Origin: Sphingomonas hankookensis
Lineage (GTDB): Bacteria; Pseudomonadota; Alphaproteobacteria; Sphingomonadales; Sphingomonadaceae
Assembly: GCF_028551275.1 (NCBI RefSeq)
Contig: NZ_CP117026.1
Coordinates: 119,880 to 183,879, forward strand
Reading direction: 5' to 3'
DNA: 64,000 nt
The translations under genes were made by a program, and so were the position numbers. Every line of letters starts with the position of its first letter. Position 1 is the first letter of the stretch. The notes beneath the pieces are model-generated. The model had not been told where the DNA came from. It ran no database searches and saw nothing but the letters and a program-made list of their open reading frames with translations. This document shows positions 7,404-14,569 of the stretch, one piece after another.

Positions 7404-7948
7404 GACGGGCGCGCCCGCCTGATCGCGGCCTCGGCGATGAGCTGGCCGGCAAGCGTGTTGCGATGCGACGCGATCCGGCTGTCGGGCGCAGCCACGACTT
7501 CGGCCGCGCGTGTCAGCAGCGCAGCGAGGTCAATGTCCGACATCGGCGCCGGGTTGGTCGCGGATCGCGCGGGTTCTTCCCCGGCCTTGTCGAGCATCAG
7601 CACGAGGATCGAGGGCTTGATCTCTTCGTCGAGCGGTCGACTGTCGGCGACGAACTTGCCGCCACGCGTGATCGCGAACGCGTTGAAGGTGGGTGATACC
7701 CCGTTATCGGCGTTGGGGATCGTGGTGCCGCGGTCGTGGAACTGGATGTCGATGAAGCGGGGCGGGCCACCATAAGTGGATTCGAGAAAGCAGAAGGTGA
7801 CGCGGCGACCCTCGCTGGTCTTCGCCGTGATCGTGAACGCGCCGTCGGGCACGTCGATTGGTTTGTGCGGCACGTCGTTGTAGCCGGCGAAGCCCGCGGC
7901 GATCGCGTCGGCGCGCGTCATGACGGGGAGATCGGTGATATCGGGCAT
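7400..7948 (-). CDS. hypothetical protein
   Basis: The product is 182 aa starting MPDITDLPVMTRADAIAAGF. The middle holds a DGAFTITAKTSEGRRVTFCF strand pair followed by PPRFIDIQFHD, and the C-terminus is helical. It lies immediately downstream of the PP-loop gene at 7971-9092 (22-bp gap) and is coupled to the small gene below it, so it may work with the PP-loop protein. No family is recognised. Confidence 0.65.
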   Translation of the reverse strand: MPDITDLPVMTRADAIAAGFAGYNDVPHKPIDVPDGAFTITAKTSEGRRVTFCFLESTYGGPPRFIDIQFHDRGTTIPNADNGVSPTFNAFAITRGGKFVADSRPLDEEIKPSILVLMLDKAGEEPARSATNPAPMSDIDLAALLTRAAEVVAAPDSRIASHRNTLAGQLIAEAAIRRARPS

Positions 7949-7970
7949 GATGAAAGCTCCTTGCTCTGGA

Positions 7971-9092
7971 TCAGGCGGCACGCTTCAGCGCGATCAGGTC
8001 GGAAAAGCGGTCTCGCACCGCGCCGGCATTGGGATAGAGATCGGCGAGACCGTGCCGCGAGAGGATCGGTGCGCGGGACGCGGCGATGATGCCGGCCTCC
8101 TCGATGGTGGGAATGCGCGGCGGCCAGCCTTTGACGTAGCGCAGGTCGGGCGGCATCGCGGCTTCGAGCCGTCGCCGCTCGGCGGCATCGGCCTTGGCGA
8201 GGGAAATCCGGTTCCTCAAATTACCCGGTATGTGACGCGGTGCGACGTCGGCGAGCCAGCGTGCGGGCTGGAACGAGAAGGTTGAGGTCGCCTCGAGGCC
8301 GACCAGGTGGAGCAGCGCGGGACGGTTCGCCGGTGCCGAAGCCGATGCCTGGGCGTCGCCGAGCGATTGAAGGACGCAAAAGCGGCACGACAGTCGTGAC
8401 GACTGGTAACAGGTGTAGGCGACGTGCAGCGGGATGCCGAGCGTATCGTGCGCGGCGAAGACCTGTGGTGTCGTCCAGTGCGCGATCGGGTTCCACAGCA
8501 TCATCGCGGTGCCGTGCGGATTGCCGGCAGCGGCGTAGCGCGCGTCTGCTTTCCATTCGGGTGTGCGTGACCGAGCGATGCTCTCGTCGCGGCGCAGTCC
8601 CAGCACGTTGATGATAGTCTGGCCGCGCAGCAGTCTGGCGAGGTGCGGCCCGATGACATGGGCCTTCATCTCTGAGGTGCAGAAGCGCAGCGCCGAGGAT
8701 GACCAGGGACCGATCAGATTATAGGTTTCGAGTGCCTCGTAGCGCGCCTTGCCGTTGGCAAAGCGCGTGGCCCAGCGGTCGAACAGGTCGCCGGCGTTGC
8801 GCCGGACGATCGTCAGCGGGACGCCGGCGTGGGCCGCGAGATCCTCGACCGTCGCGGGCGTTTCGTCCCATTCGGCACGGCCGAGGTCGGCGTGAATGGC
8901 GATACGCCGCTCGCGCGGATGGCCGAGCGCATCGAGGATCAGGTTGACCGCGAACATCGCGGCCGAGCTGTCCTTGCCGCCCGAGAGGTTGAAGACGATC
9001 CATGCGCCGCGTTCGACCGCGTCGAGGATGGCGGGCGGCAGGGCGAGGGCCGGAAGGCCGGCGACCAGGCCGCGTCCGATGTCGATGAACAT
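7971..9092 (-). CDS. PP-loop ATP pyrophosphatase, PAPS-reductase-like
   Basis: The product is 373 aa. The PP-loop signature is WIVFNLSGGKDSSAAMFAVN at about residues 31-50, where SGGKDS is the ATP-pyrophosphate loop. It is followed by HADLGRAEWDET, the conserved His-Ala-Asp-Leu turn of the adenylate-binding fold. Further on, RFCTSEMKAHVI and LGLRRDES match the PAPS-reductase and DndC-like layout. A CRFC pair in RLSCRFCVLQS could hold zinc or an iron-sulfur centre. Family members activate a substrate with ATP for sulfur or nitrogen transfer (sulfate reduction, tRNA thiolation, DNA phosphorothioation, QueC). No cysH-pathway genes are nearby. The neighbours are a Mom-like and a DpdA-like gene, so a nucleic-acid modification role is inferred. 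Confidence 0.8.
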   Translation of the reverse strand: MFIDIGRGLVAGLPALALPPAILDAVERGAWIVFNLSGGKDSSAAMFAVNLILDALGHPRERRIAIHADLGRAEWDETPATVEDLAAHAGVPLTIVRRNAGDLFDRWATRFANGKARYEALETYNLIGPWSSSALRFCTSEMKAHVIGPHLARLLRGQTIINVLGLRRDESIARSRTPEWKADARYAAAGNPHGTAMMLWNPIAHWTTPQVFAAHDTLGIPLHVAYTCYQSSRLSCRFCVLQSLGDAQASASAPANRPALLHLVGLEATSTFSFQPARWLADVAPRHIPGNLRNRISLAKADAAERRRLEAAMPPDLRYVKGWPPRIPTIEEAGIIAASRAPILSRHGLADLYPNAGAVRDRFSDLIALKRAA

Positions 9093-9098
9093 GGCCGT

Positions 9099-9815
9099 TC
9101 AGGCCGCGAGCGGCGCTGGCAGCGCCAGCCACTCGGGTTCGTCGTTGGCGATGACCGGATCGTGTGCGCGGGCCTCGGCTTTCGAGAACACGGTCGCGCT
9201 GGCGAGTGCCCCGAAGCCGTCGTCGTTGTTCCAGAAGACGGCGTGGCCGTCCTGGTCGCGCGAGGCGAGCACGAAACCGAAGCGACCCTCGTGACCATGG
9301 GTGTCGGGATCGGCTGCGGCGCTGCGCGCGGCGCGATCGAGGATGTCCTGGGTGCTGTGGAACGTCAGCCCCGCGTCGGTAATGATGACGCAGCCGCTTC
9401 CGAACTCGCCGGGGCGCAGCCGGTCGCAGTCGGAGATCCATGCGAACCCGCAGGGGAGCGCGGACTTGCAAGCGCGGAAGATGAGCTGGGCGACCTGTTC
9501 GACGCCGAATTGATCGCCGCTGAAGAATACGCGCGCGTTCCCGTCTTCGCCTTTCCAGTCGATGTCGATCGCGCAGTCGAGATAAGGGAAATGCCAATCG
9601 TCGAATATCTCGAGGAAGCTTTCGAACTTCATCGGCCCCTTCGCCGGGAACACGGCGTGAAACGCGGGATCGAGCGCGTCATATTCGTGGGCGAGGTCGG
9701 CATCGTCGCCGTTGGTGTCGAGGATATCGACTGCCTGTTCGGCAATGGTTAGCAACGCCGCGTCGGCGTGGCTCATGGTCAGCGTGAACGCGGCCTTGGT
9801 GTAGGTGTTCGCCAT
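9099..9815 (-). CDS. hypothetical protein
   Basis: The product is 238 aa starting MANTYTKAAFTLTMSHADAA. It is acidic with many aromatic residues. The segments FLEIFDDWHFPYLDCAIDID and GFAWISDCDRLRPGEFGSGC suggest a beta-rich sensor-like fold. It ends 7 bp before the PP-loop gene start and so is probably in the same transcript. I do not recognise the family. Confidence 0.65.
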   Translation of the reverse strand: MANTYTKAAFTLTMSHADAALLTIAEQAVDILDTNGDDADLAHEYDALDPAFHAVFPAKGPMKFESFLEIFDDWHFPYLDCAIDIDWKGEDGNARVFFSGDQFGVEQVAQLIFRACKSALPCGFAWISDCDRLRPGEFGSGCVIITDAGLTFHSTQDILDRAARSAAADPDTHGHEGRFGFVLASRDQDGHAVFWNNDDGFGALASATVFSKAEARAHDPVIANDEPEWLALPAPLAA

Positions 9816-9859
9816 GGGAATGCTCCGAAATGATGGGAAATCGCTCTGTGCGGTCGCGC

Positions 9860-10369
9860 TCAGGCGTCCGCGGCCTCGGCGAGACGCGCGTTGGCGGCCG
9901 CGGCCTCGGCGGGGTAAGCCTGCGTGAGATTGCCGTGCAGGACCGCGAAATCCGGGATCGGGAAAAGACCGTTCGGCCCGGGCCGGGTAATCAGCAGCGC
10001 GCTGATGACGGCATCGGCCGGATCGGCATGGACGATGGTGGGCGTCTCGCCGTTATACTCGACCGGCGCGGTGAAGCCCGCCTCGCGCCAGGTGGCGAGT
10101 CCCTCCTCGACGCGTGTCGCATAGTCGGCGACGGCCTCGTCGAGCTCGTTCTCGATATGGAGGACGAGTTCGACATAGCGACCGAAATCGTGTCGGTTGG
10201 ACAGGCCGGCGAGGCGGCATCCCGGGGGCGGCGGGCCGTAGCGTGCGATCAGCGCGGACTTGTAGACCGCGATTTCGAGGCGGTTGAGGCTGTCGAAGTT
10301 GGGCGACTGGCCGAGTTGCGCGCAATCCTCCTCGGCGGGACCGGCACCGAGATCGATAAAATATGGCAT
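9860..10369 (-). CDS. hypothetical protein
   Basis: The product is 169 aa starting MPYFIDLGAGPAEEDCAQLG. It contains RLEIAVYKSALIARYGPPPP and a long helix, YVELVLHIENELDEAVADYA, and ends in an Ala-rich tail. A purine-tract leader lies about 40 nt before the ATG. The function is unknown. Confidence 0.65.
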   Translation of the reverse strand: MPYFIDLGAGPAEEDCAQLGQSPNFDSLNRLEIAVYKSALIARYGPPPPGCRLAGLSNRHDFGRYVELVLHIENELDEAVADYATRVEEGLATWREAGFTAPVEYNGETPTIVHADPADAVISALLITRPGPNGLFPIPDFAVLHGNLTQAYPAEAAAANARLAEAADA

Positions 10370-10433
10370 GGGGCTCTCCGTCGATCGTCATTGATCGACG
10401 CGCCCCATCCCCCTCCCCTTTCTTGTCGGGTAC

Positions 10434-10748
10434 TCAGTCGCCGAAGAAGCGGCGCTTGATGGCGATCTGCGCCTCGCCATCGGACTGGCCGAGGGTCATC
10501 AGCCGGTCGGTCTCGAGCGTGATCGCGAGATCGGCGGGAAGATCGGCCCAGCGTGAGGCGATGGTGACCGCGGCGGCCGCTGTGGTCAGCTCGCCGGGGT
10601 GCGCGCCATGCCATGCGACGGTTTCGTCCTCACCCGTGAGATGCGGGTGCGGGCGCAGCACCTGGACGAAGAAGGTGCCAAGCGGGCGGTCCCACCCGAT
10701 GCTGACGCTGGTGCCGGGTTCGATACCGGGAAACTGGTGGCGGCTCAT
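10434..10748 (-). CDS. small hypothetical protein
   Basis: The product is 104 aa starting MSRHQFPGIEPGTSVSIGWD. Strand-rich segments (GTFFVQVLR, then a helix TTAAAAVTIASRWADL) precede a C-terminal LETDRLMTLGQSDG. The start at 10748 is fixed by the upstream gene ending at 10765 and by a GGAT-type ribosome site. The function is unknown. Confidence 0.65.
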   Translation of the reverse strand: MSRHQFPGIEPGTSVSIGWDRPLGTFFVQVLRPHPHLTGEDETVAWHGAHPGELTTAAAAVTIASRWADLPADLAITLETDRLMTLGQSDGEAQIAIKRRFFGD

Positions 10749-10764
10749 GGCGATCCTTTCAGGG

Positions 10765-11058
10765 TCAGTGCAGCGAGATCCACTCGCCGTGCCAGGGGCG
10801 CGGGTGCGGGTAGAAGCGAAGAACGCCTGGAACATCGGTTTCGCCGCTGGCGAGGCGTTCTTCCAGCCAGAGGATGTAGAGCGCGGCGTCGGCGAGATCG
10901 CCGGCGAGCAGATCGTCGAGCATCGCGGCCTCGCGCGCGGTCTGTTCGTCGAGCGCGGACCAGTCCAGCGCATCGAGGAAACGGTCGCGTCGATCGGTGT
11001 AGCGCGCGATGCGGGCAGCGTCGGCCTGGACGCTGGCGATGGCGAGATGGATATCCAC
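10765..11058 (-). CDS. small hypothetical protein, GTG start
   Basis: The product is 97 aa starting at GTG 11058 (MDIHLAIASVQADAARIARY). The GTG is chosen over an ATG eight codons earlier because GGAAGGAGC lies 6-8 nt before it. The fold is almost all helix, with an acidic middle (DEQTAREAAMLDDLLAGDLA). It is closely spaced with the gene below. The function is unknown. Confidence 0.65.
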   Translation of the reverse strand: MDIHLAIASVQADAARIARYTDRRDRFLDALDWSALDEQTAREAAMLDDLLAGDLADAALYILWLEERLASGETDVPGVLRFYPHPRPWHGEWISLH

Positions 11059-11135
11059 GGGCGGTGCTCCTTCCGGCATGTCGGTGACATGCCGCCCGCT
11101 CCCGCTCCCCTTCCCTCGCGCCGCTGGCGCGGGGA

Positions 11136-11942
11136 TCATGCCGCGAGGATTTCGCGGATCGCGTCGCTCCGGCGCGGATAGGCAAGCCGGGGCAGATCGC
11201 GCGCGGTGCGCCGGGCGTCGCGCGTCAGCTCGAAGCAATAGGTGAATAGCGGGCTTTGCCGGTGCGGGCGGAGCAGATTGTCGGCACGGAGCCGCGCGAG
11301 CCAGTCGGCGGGGTGTTCGTGCGCCTCCGGCCTCGGCGCACCGAGCCGCACCAGCTGGTCGATCGCCCCGGCATGGCCGGATTCGAGGTTGCGGATCTTC
11401 GACAGCGTTCTCTCCGAGATCGTCTCGCCGGCGATGCGCAGCACCGTCCGCGGCCTCGTGCGGCCGCGATAGGCGCCCGACAGCGCGGCATAGACGACGC
11501 CGCAATGGCCGAAGGCGGGATCGGAGAAGCTGACGACAGCGTCGATCCGGGGCTTGGCGAGGCGCAGGAGGCGGAAGGCGCGCGACGTGAAGAAGCTTTC
11601 GCCGTTCGCGGCGACCGAGGGCAGGCAGATGAGCCGTTGCAGTACGCAGCCCCGAGCGGGATCGGCATAGCCGGTGTGCCGGGTGATGACCGCGCCGGTC
11701 GCCGGCACGCCGAACACGATGAGACCGACCAACGTGGATCTGCCCGGGTCGCCCGGACCGAACAGCCCGCAGGCGAGCTGGGCGGCGGGATAGCGCGGGA
11801 GGTAATGATGGTCGGCGAGGAATGCGCGGGCAGTATCATGGGCGACGACATCGACGGCGTAGCGGCGCGGGTCGATCACGCTGTCGCCGGCAACGAACAA
11901 GCTGCGCCGGTCGCGCCAGCGCTGGGAGCGGTCGGTGAGCAT
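11136..11942 (-). CDS. Mom-like DNA-modifying acyltransferase
   Basis: The product is 268 aa. It matches the pattern of Mom-family proteins (GNAT fold), which in phage Mu convert adenine in DNA to a carbamoylmethyl-type derivative and block restriction. Visible landmarks are ARAFLADHHYLPRYPAAQLA at about residues 38-57, LVGLIVFGVPATGAVITRH, CVLQRLICLPSVAANGESFF, then AVVSFSDPAFGHCGVVYAAL and a C-terminal ERTLSKIRNLESGHAGAIDQ. A CGGAGGTAACC leader gives a strong ribosome site. It starts 12 bp after the DpdA-like gene ends, so they almost certainly share a transcript. A modification role is inferred from family and context. The base that is modified cannot be read from sequence. Confidence 0.78.
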   Translation of the reverse strand: MLTDRSQRWRDRRSLFVAGDSVIDPRRYAVDVVAHDTARAFLADHHYLPRYPAAQLACGLFGPGDPGRSTLVGLIVFGVPATGAVITRHTGYADPARGCVLQRLICLPSVAANGESFFTSRAFRLLRLAKPRIDAVVSFSDPAFGHCGVVYAALSGAYRGRTRPRTVLRIAGETISERTLSKIRNLESGHAGAIDQLVRLGAPRPEAHEHPADWLARLRADNLLRPHRQSPLFTYCFELTRDARRTARDLPRLAYPRRSDAIREILAA

Positions 11943-11953
11943 GGTTACCTCCG

Positions 11954-12958
11954 TCAGGCCGCGTCGGCGTAGATCTCGGCCGCCCAGGTCTCGATCCATC
12001 CGGTGGTGATCTCATCGTGATCGAGATCGCCGCTCTCGATCAGGGCGCGGATCTCGGCGCGAGCCTGCGCGATCGCGCGTTCCCAGGGGTCGGCGGTTGG
12101 TGGCGGTGGAGCAGACGCCGCGGCCTCGGGCAGGTGTCGCGGTGTTTCGAGCGTTCGCGCGCATTGCGTGCGATACCAGCGTTCCATGAAGTCGGCGCCG
12201 AGCGCGTCGGTCTTGGCGATGCGATGCCTGAGCGCGTGCTGTCGCACGCCTACGCCCCATCCCTGGCTGTCTATCGAGGCGATCCAGCGTGCGAACGGCG
12301 TGAGGTACGGCAGGGCATCGCCTTTCACCCCGAAGAGGTGCGCCTTGACGCCGATCGGCAGGATGCGGGTCAGCCGCTCGACGACGGCGATCAGCCCTTC
12401 GGGACCGTGGATCGGTCGCCGGCACATGCTGCCGATGCCGACGACGGTGCCGGGCAGGATCAGACCGCCGATCGCGTCGAGTGAACGGACGTAGTCGTCG
12501 GGCACGCGGCCCTGCAGCACGGGCATCAGCCGGTCGCGGATGGCCAAGTCGTCGGCGCGGGCAAAGCATTCTCGGTTGGTGGCGGTGGTGCGCGCGATGC
12601 GGTCGAGCACTTCCTCGCGGTCGTGGGCAACGCCCTCTTCGCAGCAGTAATCGACCGACGAGATGCGTCGGAACGGCCATGACGCGGCGAGCGCCATGTA
12701 ATCGGCGATGCTCCAGGGAAGCCCGCCATAGCGGACCATCATGGTGTAACCGGCGGAATCGAGGTCGACGCTGGCGAGCGGTCGCGCGTTGGCGAGCGTT
12801 CCGGTGCGCCATCCCGACCACTCGCGCCAGCCATCGGCCTTGCGCCAGCGCGACAGACAATTGGCCGAGATCAGCACCGGTGCTTGCAGCGCGACCGCGC
12901 GCTGAAGGATAGGCCCGTTTGCGAGATGCGGCAGGCCGAGGATGATCTCGATCGTCAT
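11954..12958 (-). CDS. DpdA-like DNA transglycosylase (TGT superfamily)
   Basis: The product is 334 aa with the layout of DpdA/DUF7221 proteins, TIM-barrel relatives of tRNA-guanine transglycosylase that exchange a base in DNA for a 7-deazaguanine. In order: LISANCLSRW, then SVDLDSAGYTMMVRYGG (candidate active-site Asp), SSVDYCCEEGVAHDREEVL, RLMPVLQGRVPDDYVRSLDA, VVGIGSMCRRPIHGPEGLI, VKAHLFGVKG and ASIDSQGWGVGVRQHALRH. The last region lacks the usual C-x2-C zinc ligands of TGTs. No preQ0 synthesis genes are visible, so substrate would have to come from the host. A TAGC-rich repeat (12961-12988) sits where the ribosome site should be and may be an operator. Confidence 0.78.
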   Translation of the reverse strand: MTIEIILGLPHLANGPILQRAVALQAPVLISANCLSRWRKADGWREWSGWRTGTLANARPLASVDLDSAGYTMMVRYGGLPWSIADYMALAASWPFRRISSVDYCCEEGVAHDREEVLDRIARTTATNRECFARADDLAIRDRLMPVLQGRVPDDYVRSLDAIGGLILPGTVVGIGSMCRRPIHGPEGLIAVVERLTRILPIGVKAHLFGVKGDALPYLTPFARWIASIDSQGWGVGVRQHALRHRIAKTDALGADFMERWYRTQCARTLETPRHLPEAAASAPPPPTADPWERAIAQARAEIRALIESGDLDHDEITTGWIETWAAEIYADAA

Positions 12959-12960
12959 CG

Positions 12961-12988
12961 TCTAGCGGCCAGCTAGCTGATAGCTGTC
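12961..12988. promoter_or_regulatory. TAGC-rich repeat abutting the DpdA-like start
   Basis: TCTAGCGGCC followed by AGCTAGCTGATA (12971-12982) ends 3 bp before the start codon. The 12-mer AGCTAGCTGATA occurs identically at 51751-51762 in front of parA. TCTAGCGGC also recurs at 50724-50732. This suggests a binding site for the plasmid's ribbon-helix-helix protein, but no binding has been shown. Confidence 0.5.
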
Positions 12989-13008
12989 GGCCATTCCGAC
13001 AATACGCA

Positions 13009-13368
13009 TCACAGATCCTCGCGCAGCATGAGCGTGAGAACACGGCGCGTGATGCTGGCGTCGGCGGGGTCTTCCGATCCCCATTCCAGCGCCACGTCAT
13101 AATAATCGATACGGAAGTGTATCGTCTCGCCTGACAGCTCGAACTGGCCGCGATCGCGCTCGGGACAGTCGGCGGGGAAAGTGTAGCGGCGCAGCGCCTG
13201 CAGGACATGCGCCTGGGCGACGGCTTCCGAGGCGAGCGTGCCGTTCGACAGCGCGCCGAGGCACGCGCGCGTCATGACGATCTTCGCGGTGCGGTCGAAC
13301 CCCTGGCGGCAACGGTCGTTGAGCCTGGCCACGGCTTCGAGGCGCGTTTCGGTGGCGGTCGAAATCAT
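13009..13368 (-). CDS. DUF3768 family protein
   Basis: The product is 119 aa. It contains ARLNDRCRQGFDRTAKIVMT, the conserved V-M-T-R segment, then HFRIDYYDVALEWGSEDPAD and the end TRRVLTLMLREDL. These are the usual DUF3768 blocks (LND-x-(F/C)-R, then IDYYD, DPADP and RVLTIML). It is a small alphaproteobacterial plasmid protein of unknown role. ATG 13368 is chosen because the conserved part begins right after it. Confidence 0.82.
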   Translation of the reverse strand: MISTATETRLEAVARLNDRCRQGFDRTAKIVMTRACLGALSNGTLASEAVAQAHVLQALRRYTFPADCPERDRGQFELSGETIHFRIDYYDVALEWGSEDPADASITRRVLTLMLREDL

Positions 13369-13411
13369 GTGATGATCCTCCGTTTGGTCGATAGCGATGG
13401 TGGCGGGGACT

Positions 13412-14377
13412 TCAGGCGGCGAGCGCGTCGCTTCGTCCCCGGCCTCGTTCGGGAAAGGCCGCATGGAAGCGGTCGAGCCAGTCGCCCATCGTCGGGCGCT
13501 CGCCGAGCGGGATGACGGCCGCGACATCCTGGAACCGGATGAGGTCGAGCGGCGCATCGCGGATGATCCGGTCGATCTCGTCAGCCGGCAGGAGGTGCTC
13601 GTCGCGGATGAAGGCGGTCATCGATCCCGGGCGCGCGCGGGTCGATCTGCGCCACAGGCCCTCGACCGTGTGCAGTCGCGGGGCGGCGCGTGCCTCGACC
13701 AGCACGATGAGTCGCAGGCACCATTGCGGGAGGCCGCGGATTTCGCTCGGATGGTTGGCGATGCACAGCCAGCACGCCGATTTGGGTGGCACCGGCAGAC
13801 CCTCGGCCTGGATGCGGGCGACGCAGTCGGGCCGGTCCCATCGCCATTCGCGCAAGGGGTACTCGCAGTCGTACAGCGGATCGTCGATCGACAGCGCATG
13901 GTTGGCGCGCGCGGTGTCGCGCGGTCCGGCGTCATAGCCGATCAGGCGAACGACGCGCTGCCCGCGCGCCCAAGCGTCGACCGCTGGTTGCCAGGTCGAC
14001 AGGAATTTGTCCTGCGGCGCCTTCTTGTATTTGAGGCTGCAACTCGACCCGCCGAGCGACTTGCTCGGCAGCGTGGCATTGGTCAGGCACATCTCGAGGA
14101 TGCCGTAATAGGGCGGCCAGTGCTTGAATCGCTTCGGGACATAGCTGACCAGCTCGAAACGGATACCGCGGTCGCGCATCCAGGGCCGGATCACGTCGAG
14201 ATATTCGTAGGTCGCCGGTTTCTCGACCGAGGTATCGGCGGTCAGCACGAGGTCAGGCGCTTCGCCGCGCGCGTGCTTCTCGATCAGCAGCGCGGTGCTG
14301 TCGACGCCGATGCCGTAGGCCAGCACCACTGGTGGCGGCGGCGCCAGCGGCACGACCGGAACTGGCGCGCCGGTCAT
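13412..14377 (-). CDS. second PP-loop / PAPS-reductase-like protein
   Basis: The product is 321 aa. After a Pro-rich start the PP-loop reads VVLAYGIGVDSTALLIE (about residues 17-33), with G-I-G-V-D-S replacing S-G-G-K-D-S. It is followed by LVLTADTSVEKPATYEYLD. A Cys pair, ACWLCIANHP, lies at about residue 200, and GGSSCSLKYKKAP at about 110 resembles the C-x-x-K-(Y/W)-K region of phage-type PAPS-reductase proteins. It is coupled to the 64-aa gene upstream (ATGA at 14374-14377). Two different PP-loop enzymes in one short cluster suggest a multistep modification pathway. The substrate is unknown. Confidence 0.75.
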   Translation of the reverse strand: MTGAPVPVVPLAPPPPVVLAYGIGVDSTALLIEKHARGEAPDLVLTADTSVEKPATYEYLDVIRPWMRDRGIRFELVSYVPKRFKHWPPYYGILEMCLTNATLPSKSLGGSSCSLKYKKAPQDKFLSTWQPAVDAWARGQRVVRLIGYDAGPRDTARANHALSIDDPLYDCEYPLREWRWDRPDCVARIQAEGLPVPPKSACWLCIANHPSEIRGLPQWCLRLIVLVEARAAPRLHTVEGLWRRSTRARPGSMTAFIRDEHLLPADEIDRIIRDAPLDLIRFQDVAAVIPLGERPTMGDWLDRFHAAFPERGRGRSDALAA

Positions 14378-14568
14378 GGCGCCTCCTCCGGTTCTAGATA
14401 GGTGTCATAGGGCGCACCGGCAGACTCGATCCAGCTACCCTCCTCGTCGAGATTCTCGATCCGTGCGAGCAGCGCCGCCTTCAGCTGGCGCGCATCGACG
14501 TCGTGGCCCTTGTCGTCGTTCGAGACGAGGCTGAAGGCGAGCGTGTAGGCGTGGTTGTAGCGCGCCAT
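14374..14568 (-). CDS. small hypothetical protein
   Basis: The product is 64 aa starting MARYNHAYTLAFSLVSNDDK. The pattern, beta strand then the helix DARQLKAALLARIENLDEEG, looks like a small sensor or partner protein. It overlaps the PP-loop gene by 4 bp (ATGA) and starts 1 bp from the stop of the GHKL ATPase gene, so all three are tightly coupled. The function is unknown. Confidence 0.65.
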   Translation of the reverse strand: MARYNHAYTLAFSLVSNDDKGHDVDARQLKAALLARIENLDEEGSWIESAGAPYDTYLEPEEAP

Positions 14569-14569
14569 G

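Noticed and set aside
7971..9092. Assimilatory PAPS reductase (cysH) for sulfate use
   Set aside because: No other sulfate-assimilation genes are nearby, the protein is longer than CysH with an altered C-terminal cysteine arrangement, and its context is DNA-modification-like genes.
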